A DNA stretch of 10,940 nt. Source: an uncultured Flavobacteriales bacterium (GTDB taxonomy: Bacteria > Bacteroidota > Bacteroidia > Flavobacteriales_D > Sanyastnellaceae). Position 1 is the first letter of the stretch. Each line of letters starts with the position of its first letter. Position numbers and translations under genes: made by a program. Shown piece by piece: positions 7,305 to 10,940 of this stretch. The notes beneath the pieces are model-generated. The model had not been told where the DNA came from, did no database searches, and saw nothing but the letters and a program-made list of their open reading frames with translations. Where the stretch lies: positions 1-10,940 of the forward strand of contig CALKYI010000225.1 of the NCBI GenBank assembly GCA_938003665.1, in the 5' to 3' direction.

Positions 7305-7335
7305 GGGATGGTAACAATGTACGGGTGGAATTGGT

Positions 7336-8838
7336 TCAATTGACTGCTGCCGCTTGTTTTAACAGGTAGCTATGCGCTTCATTTCCAACGACTTCTCCGC
7401 TGATTAGGCTCGGCGGTACGCCGGGTCCTGGGGTCGTTAGCTGCCCAGTGAAAAACAGTCCGGGGAGTTTGCTTTTCATCTTGGGTTTCCAAAACGCGGT
7501 TTGCCGCAAGGTGTTGGCAAGCCCGTAAGCGTTGCCCTTGAACGCGCGGTAGTCCTCTTGGAATTCTTCGTGGGCGAACGAACGCTTGTAGGTGATGTGC
7601 GGACGGATGTCCAAGCCCACATGCTGTTCCAATCGATCGCACATTTCGTTGAAATAGCGATCGCGCAATCCGGGCTCGTCTTTCAACCCGGGAGCCAAAG
7701 GGATAAGGAAGAACATGTTTTCCGACCCTTCCGGTGCGATTCCCTTGTCTGTTTTCGATGGAGCGCTGACGTAGAAGAGCGGATTGTCCGGCCACGTCTG
7801 TGTGTCATAGATGGTCTCGGCGTGCGGACCGAATGGCGTATCGAAAAAGAGGTTGTGATGCTGGAGTTTGGGCACACGGGTGTTGACCCCCACATAGAAA
7901 AGCAAGGAACTCGGTGACATCACACGGGAGTCCCAGTACGCCGCGTCATACCGACGCCACTTGGCGGGCAGCAAGTGCTGCTCGACGTGGTGGTAGTCCG
8001 CACCGGCAACCACGGTCGGGGCAGTCCAGTACGTGCCGTCTTGGAGTTCGACACCGGTCACGCGCTCGCCGTCGTCGGTGATATGCTTGACGTCGCAGTT
8101 GTAGTGGAACCGAACGCCTTTCTTCTCGGCTACGCGAACCATGGCACGTACGATTTCGTGCATGCCCCCCATGGGGTACCACGTTCCGAGGACGGTGTCG
8201 GCATAGTTCATGAGGCTGTACAGTGCCGGCGTTTTCTCCGGTTTGGCACCCAAGAACAGCACCGGGAATTCGATGATCTGGAGCAGCCGTTCGTCGCTGA
8301 AGTACTTCCGGGCGTGTTCACTGAAGCTGCGCAGGAGGGTCAGTTTCGTGGACTGCTTGAGGGTTTCCCACGTGGCAAATTCCATGATGCTGTGGGCGGG
8401 CTTTTGGACAAACCCGTTCATGCCGATCTCGTACTTGACCTGCGCCTCGTCGAGGAAGTCTTGCAGGGCATCGCCCGCGCCGGGTTCTATGGAGTCGAAG
8501 GTCGCCTTAAGCTCACCGAGGTCGGCTGGGATTTCGACAGGCCCGTTGTCAAACCAAACCGTGTAGGAGGGGTCGAGGCGCACGAGGTTCAACTCCTTCT
8601 GCACGTCGCTTCCGAATTTTTTGAAATACGCTTCAAACACGTCGGGCATCCAGTACCAACTGGGTCCCATGTCAAACGTGAACCCTTCGGCTTCGAAAAC
8701 CCGCGCACGGCCACCCGCGTGGTCGTGCCGTTCGAGCAGATCAACTTGGTGGCCCAATTCCGCCAGCTGGGTGGCGGCAGCGATGCCGGCGAAGCCAGCC
8801 CCAATCACGAGCGCTTCAGAAGGGTTAGTGGTTGACAT
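7336..8838 (-). CDS. crtI: Phytoene desaturase (lycopene-forming)
   Basis: This FAD-dependent, membrane-associated desaturase/isomerase introduces four double bonds into phytoene to give all-trans-lycopene. The 500-residue protein begins with a dinucleotide-binding fold (GAGFAG at 13-18, then an E-R at the end of the second strand and GGRA), continues with FDMGPSWYWMP, and ends with the C-terminal CrtI signature GQLTTPGPGVPPS from about residue 465. This tail differs from the HPGGG tail of the second desaturase in the operon, which supports giving this copy the phytoene role. I chose the ATG at 8838 because the FAD fold then starts ten residues in. A reading from 8952 would add 38 residues that run across the promoter-like sequence and into divergent bshB1. 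It is the first gene of the operon. The start codon lies only five bases beyond a TTGTTTTG promoter-like element. Confidence 0.94.
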   Translation of the reverse strand: MSTTNPSEALVIGAGFAGIAAATQLAELGHQVDLLERHDHAGGRARVFEAEGFTFDMGPSWYWMPDVFEAYFKKFGSDVQKELNLVRLDPSYTVWFDNGPVEIPADLGELKATFDSIEPGAGDALQDFLDEAQVKYEIGMNGFVQKPAHSIMEFATWETLKQSTKLTLLRSFSEHARKYFSDERLLQIIEFPVLFLGAKPEKTPALYSLMNYADTVLGTWYPMGGMHEIVRAMVRVAEKKGVRFHYNCDVKHITDDGERVTGVELQDGTYWTAPTVVAGADYHHVEQHLLPAKWRRYDAAYWDSRVMSPSSLLFYVGVNTRVPKLQHHNLFFDTPFGPHAETIYDTQTWPDNPLFYVSAPSKTDKGIAPEGSENMFFLIPLAPGLKDEPGLRDRYFNEMCDRLEQHVGLDIRPHITYKRSFAHEEFQEDYRAFKGNAYGLANTLRQTAFWKPKMKSKLPGLFFTGQLTTPGPGVPPSLISGEVVGNEAHSYLLKQAAAVN

Positions 8839-8843
8839 GGACA

Positions 8844-8873
8844 CAAAACAACGCCTTTCAGGTACTTGTTCAA
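8844..8873 (-). promoter_or_regulatory. Bacteroidota-type promoter for the carotenoid operon
   Basis: Reading the minus strand, TTG (8873-8871) is followed after 19 bases by TTGTTTTG (8851-8844). This matches the Bacteroidota sigma-70 pattern of a -33 TTG, about 19-21 bases, then the -7 element TAnnTTTG, with one mismatch (T for A at the second base). The crtI ATG begins five bases later. Transcription would thus start at or within a few bases of the start codon, giving a leaderless or near-leaderless mRNA. The start site is inferred, not seen. Confidence 0.55.
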
Positions 8874-8906
8874 CGCATGAGCGGAAACTTCGCAGGTATC
8901 GGATTG

Positions 8907-8914
8907 TACTTTTG
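8907..8914 (+). promoter_or_regulatory. -7 promoter element (TAnnTTTG) for bshB1
   Basis: TACTTTTG matches the Bacteroidota -7 consensus TAnnTTTG exactly and lies four bases before the chosen bshB1 ATG at 8919. No TTG is found at the expected -33 distance (about 8884-8888), so the promoter is supported by one element only. If it is used, upstream start codons of bshB1 (8832, 8877) would not be on the transcript, which favours the 8919 start. Confidence 0.5.
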
Positions 8915-8918
8915 TGGT

Positions 8919-9638
8919 ATGACTGAAGGGCATCATTTTGATTTAGTGGCATTTGGCGCCCATCCGGACGATGTGGAATTGTTTGCGGGTGGGACCTTGG
9001 CCAAAAGCGTGGCCCAGGGATTGCGTGTGGGCATTGTTGATCTCACGCGGGGCGAACTCGGCACCCGCGGTACGGCCGAAACGCGCAAGGCAGAGGCCGC
9101 TGCCGCTCAGGCCATTTTGGGTGTTGAGCACCGGGAAAACCTCGACCTCGGGGACGGGTTCTTCGAAGTCAACGAGGAGACGTTGCGCGCCGTCATTGAA
9201 GTGATGCGTCGCCTGCGTCCGCTTCGCGTGATCGCTAATGCCTTGGATGATCGTCACCCGGACCACGGCCGTGGCGCCGAGCTCATTCACCGCGCTGCCT
9301 TTCTCAGCGGCCTGCCCAAAATCGACACCGGTCAGGAAGCGTGGCGCCCCCAAGCGGTCTACCACGGTATTCAGGACCATTGGTTAAGTCCGGATTTTGT
9401 GGTGGACATCGAAGGGTATGCGGAAGTAAAGGCGCAGGCCATCGCAGCCTACGCTACACAGTTTCACCGGCCGGACGCGGACGACGCTGAACCGGCGACT
9501 CCGATCAGCTCTCCCGAATTTTTGGAGCACCTCAAGGCCCGCGACGTCGCCATGGGGCGGTTTGCCGGCGTGAAGCTCGGTGAGGGGTTCCAGGTTAAGC
9601 GACCACCGGCCGTTGAAGGGTTGGGGGTGTTGGGGTGA
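8919..9638 (+). CDS. bshB1: Bacillithiol biosynthesis deacetylase BshB1
   Basis: This zinc-dependent enzyme of the LmbE/PIG-L deacetylase family removes the acetyl group from GlcNAc-malate, the second step of bacillithiol synthesis, in the cytosol. The 239-residue product begins with V-A-F-G-A-H-P-D-D-V-E (from residue 9; zinc ligands H15 and D18, catalytic D17) and has the second metal motif HPDHGRG (113-119, H116). The R-G-E-L-G-T-R-G-T stretch (44-52) and the H-R-A-A-F-L-S-G-L-P-K segment are characteristic of BshB1 rather than general PIG-L deacetylases. I chose the ATG at 8919 because family members start only a few residues before the first motif. Longer readings from 8832 or 8877 carry no family sequence and cross a -7 element. 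It is divergent from the carotenoid operon across about 80 bp, and its stop abuts the stop of the convergent flippase gene. The bshA and bshC partners are not in the window. Confidence 0.92.
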   Translation: MTEGHHFDLVAFGAHPDDVELFAGGTLAKSVAQGLRVGIVDLTRGELGTRGTAETRKAEAAAAQAILGVEHRENLDLGDGFFEVNEETLRAVIEVMRRLRPLRVIANALDDRHPDHGRGAELIHRAAFLSGLPKIDTGQEAWRPQAVYHGIQDHWLSPDFVVDIEGYAEVKAQAIAAYATQFHRPDADDAEPATPISSPEFLEHLKARDVAMGRFAGVKLGEGFQVKRPPAVEGLGVLG

Positions 9639-10826
9639 TTACCGCTCACACCGCCACCACGCGATGAGTAACCCTGTGCATTGAACCGCGGCTGCAGCCG
9701 ATGCCGCCCATGCGGCGCCCACCGCGCCGGATTCAGGCGCCCACTCGCGGGCCAACACCAACAGCGTGATCAACCCCAGTCCTGAGGTTGCAGCGTTCCA
9801 GTGGTGCTTGCCAATGCCTGAAAGGTGGTGGGCAATGATGGAAGCTGCAGCACCGAAGAGCGCTGCTGGAGCGAGCGCGTGTACTACGGGTTGGATGCCT
9901 GCAAAGCCAAAGGCCCAAGCGAACCACGTGTCTGGAATTAGCACTGCTACCGTGAGCAGGGCGGCGGTTCCAAGGAGGGCCTTGCGGAGGGCAGCGCGTG
10001 TAGCCTTCAAGCGGATGGAGCGGTTGCGTTCAGCTGCGGTGCGCGTGTACACCAACGGCGCCAGTGCCCGCGGAACCAGCCACATGGCCTCGAGCCCGTA
10101 ATAAGCAATCGAGTAGACCCCTGTGGCGGCGAGCCCAGCTGAACTCTGGGCGAGGATGCTGAGGTTGGATCGGTTGGTGAGCATTTGCAGCAGTGCCCCC
10201 GTCTGCGCAGAGCGCCCAAATTTCCAAAGTTGCCGAACGACCTGCATTGGGGCGGCGCTCGTGTCGGCTGCCGGCAACTTCGCTACCCAAAAAATAGAGA
10301 GCGCTGCCGTAATCCCTAGGCTGGCTGTCAACGCCCCAATGAAGGCCTCGACGGACTCGTTTTGCATGCCGAAAAACGCCACAAGCAGCCCCGCCAAGAG
10401 CAATCCCCCTTGCAGCACCTGGAGGGTGTTGTGTTGGCGGATGCGGTGATCCGCGAGCAGGAGCTGGCTGTGAAAGATGATGGCGCCCTGCAGCCAACCC
10501 AGTCCTGCCATCGCGCCGAAATGCACTGCGGGCAGGAAACCCGCACTGATGCCGCCCCAGGTACCGAGCAGCGCAGACACCACGAGCCAGGCATGCCCCG
10601 GGAGCAACATGGCACGAAGCGGGATTTCTTTTTGCAGGTACACGACCGCCCCGCCAGCAAGGAAGCCGCTGACGCCCGTGACCACCAAGATGCCCAATTG
10701 AATCCAAGCGATCTCCCCTTGTCCAGAAGCGCCGAGCACCCGCGTGTTGAGCAAAATGACCGCCGTGGTAAACACGAGCAATAGCGCCCGGGTCGCGATG
10801 GAATGGCGTTCGTGGGAGGTGCTCAT
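9639..10826 (-). CDS. Polysaccharide flippase-like membrane protein (MOP/Wzx-type)
   Basis: This is a polytopic inner-membrane protein of 395 residues with about ten to twelve hydrophobic segments along its whole length. It has few charged residues apart from a basic stretch near 265-285 (E-R-N-R-S-I-R-L-K). The N-terminal pattern, a first helix followed by N-T-R-V-L-G-A-S-G-Q-G-E-I-A, resembles the helix-R-x-L-G-x-x-G-x-G start of Wzx/polysaccharide transporters in the MOP superfamily, which flip lipid-linked oligosaccharides. No catalytic motif is expected. The ATG overlaps the stop of the upstream glycosyltransferase by one base (TGATG), which supports a role in cell-surface glycan export. 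The protein is a little shorter than classical Wzx (about 400-480). The broad transporter class is fairly secure, while the substrate is unknown and a ligase or another polytopic glycan protein is possible. Confidence 0.72.
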   Translation of the reverse strand: MSTSHERHSIATRALLLVFTTAVILLNTRVLGASGQGEIAWIQLGILVVTGVSGFLAGGAVVYLQKEIPLRAMLLPGHAWLVVSALLGTWGGISAGFLPAVHFGAMAGLGWLQGAIIFHSQLLLADHRIRQHNTLQVLQGGLLLAGLLVAFFGMQNESVEAFIGALTASLGITAALSIFWVAKLPAADTSAAPMQVVRQLWKFGRSAQTGALLQMLTNRSNLSILAQSSAGLAATGVYSIAYYGLEAMWLVPRALAPLVYTRTAAERNRSIRLKATRAALRKALLGTAALLTVAVLIPDTWFAWAFGFAGIQPVVHALAPAALFGAAASIIAHHLSGIGKHHWNAATSGLGLITLLVLAREWAPESGAVGAAWAASAAAAVQCTGLLIAWWRCER

Positions 10827-10940
10827 CAGGAAGCAGTTTGATGAGTGACGGCCTCCCGGTAAACTTCATCGTAGGCCCGTGCAATTGCTGCTGTGCTGAA
10901 TACCGATTCGGCATGTTGACGGAGGTCTGCCGCATGGAAA
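10826..10940 (-). CDS. C-terminal end of a probable glycosyltransferase (partial)
   Basis: Only the last 37 codons and the stop (10828-10826) are inside the window; the gene runs off the right edge. The visible end is one amphipathic helix, with an A-R-A-Y-D-E-V-Y-R-E-A core after A-E-S-V-F-S. This fits the C-terminal helix that closes GT-B type family 4 glycosyltransferases, where a Y-x-x-x-Y-R/K ending after an F-S/T block is usual. The overlap of its stop with the flippase start (TGATG) suggests one operon for surface polysaccharide synthesis and export. The class assignment rests on this short tail and context alone. Confidence 0.5.
   Translation of the reverse strand, partial: FHAADLRQHAESVFSTAAIARAYDEVYREAVTHQTAS

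Larger units (their letters stand above)
1981..8838 (-). other. Carotenoid (xanthophyll) biosynthesis operon, eight genes
   Basis: This is the extent of one tight gene string on the minus strand: crtI, crtB, a secreted unknown, idi, a crtD-like gene, a cruF-like gene, crtZ and crtY(cd). The junctions in order are a 31 bp gap, then overlaps of 1 bp (TAATG), up to 20 bp, 1 bp (TGATG), 4 bp (ATGA), 13 bp and 1 bp (TAATG). This points to a single polycistronic mRNA with translational coupling, started from the promoter-like sequence upstream of crtI. The encoded steps run from IPP/DMAPP balancing through phytoene and lycopene to beta-ring closure, ring hydroxylation and psi-end hydration plus desaturation. 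GGPP synthase, ketolase and regulators are absent from the window. Confidence 0.88.

Noticed and set aside
7305..7335. Internal promoter between crtI and crtB
   Set aside because: The best match on the minus strand, TACATTGT (7321-7314), differs from TAnnTTTG at two of the fixed bases; not enough to call.
7975..8835. 286-codon open frame on the plus strand, antisense to crtI
   Set aside because: This is a typical long antisense frame opposite a high-GC gene; no recognisable domain or start signal, and crtI is unambiguous.
8832..8918. N-terminal extension of bshB1 by 14 or 29 residues (starts at 8877 or 8832)
   Set aside because: The added residues have no family character, the BshB1 motif normally begins near the N terminus, and a -7 element at 8907-8914 would place the transcript start after them.
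8839..8952. 38-residue extension of crtI
   Set aside because: It would run through the promoter-like sequence and into divergent bshB1, while the FAD-binding fold already begins ten residues after the ATG at 8838.
9620..9665. Terminator at the bshB1/flippase convergent junction
   Set aside because: The region is G-rich then C-rich, but I could not draw a stable stem with a T tract on either strand.
10030..10935. 301-codon open frame on the minus strand over the flippase gene
   Set aside because: It is rich in Arg, His, Pro and Gly with no hydrophobic pattern, and overlaps in another frame the glycosyltransferase-flippase pair whose TGATG junction makes sense.

Overview
The window looks like a high-GC member of the Bacteroidota, probably a flavobacterial or related aquatic lineage. 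The evidence is family-level: a rhomboid protease with the C-terminal tail common in this phylum next to an endonuclease/exonuclease/phosphatase (EEP) protein, a fused CrtYcd-type lycopene cyclase, a bacillithiol deacetylase (BshB1), gene starts without Shine-Dalgarno sequences, and promoter-like TAnnTTTG elements. Coding density is extreme. The only visible non-coding stretches are about 80 bp (8839-8918) and 31 bp (7305-7335).

Layout. Positions 2-1980 (+) hold a rhomboid intramembrane protease, probably cut at its 5' end by the window edge, overlapping by 4 bp a membrane-anchored EEP hydrolase. Positions 8838-1981 (-) hold one eight-gene carotenoid operon in the order crtI, crtB, a secreted unknown, idi, a crtD-like desaturase, a cruF-like hydratase, crtZ, crtY(cd). 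Apart from the 31 bp crtI-crtB gap, neighbouring genes overlap (by 1, 20, 1, 4, 13 and 1 bp with the starts given). Positions 8919-9638 (+) hold bshB1, divergent from crtI. Positions 10940-9639 (-) hold the C-terminal end of a probable glycosyltransferase and a polytopic polysaccharide flippase-like protein. These belong to a surface-glycan locus that continues beyond the window. Both convergent junctions (1980/1981 and 9638/9639) have stop codons that abut with no spacer.

How it works together. Idi supplies dimethylallyl diphosphate, CrtB makes phytoene, and CrtI desaturates it to lycopene. The CrtYcd cyclase closes a beta ring and CrtZ hydroxylates it at C3. The CruF-like hydratase and CrtD-like 3',4'-desaturase act on an acyclic psi end. 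The gene content therefore predicts a monocyclic hydroxylated xanthophyll of the saproxanthin type. No ketolase, 2'-hydroxylase, carotenoid glycosyltransferase, GGPP synthase or regulator lies in the window. The one pathway-neighbour without a known role is a small exported protein between crtB and idi, which is the best candidate for undescribed biology. The second notable signal is a pair of back-to-back promoter-like elements so close to the crtI and bshB1 start codons that both mRNAs would be leaderless or nearly so. I saw no tRNA, rRNA, CRISPR array, insertion sequence or prophage.
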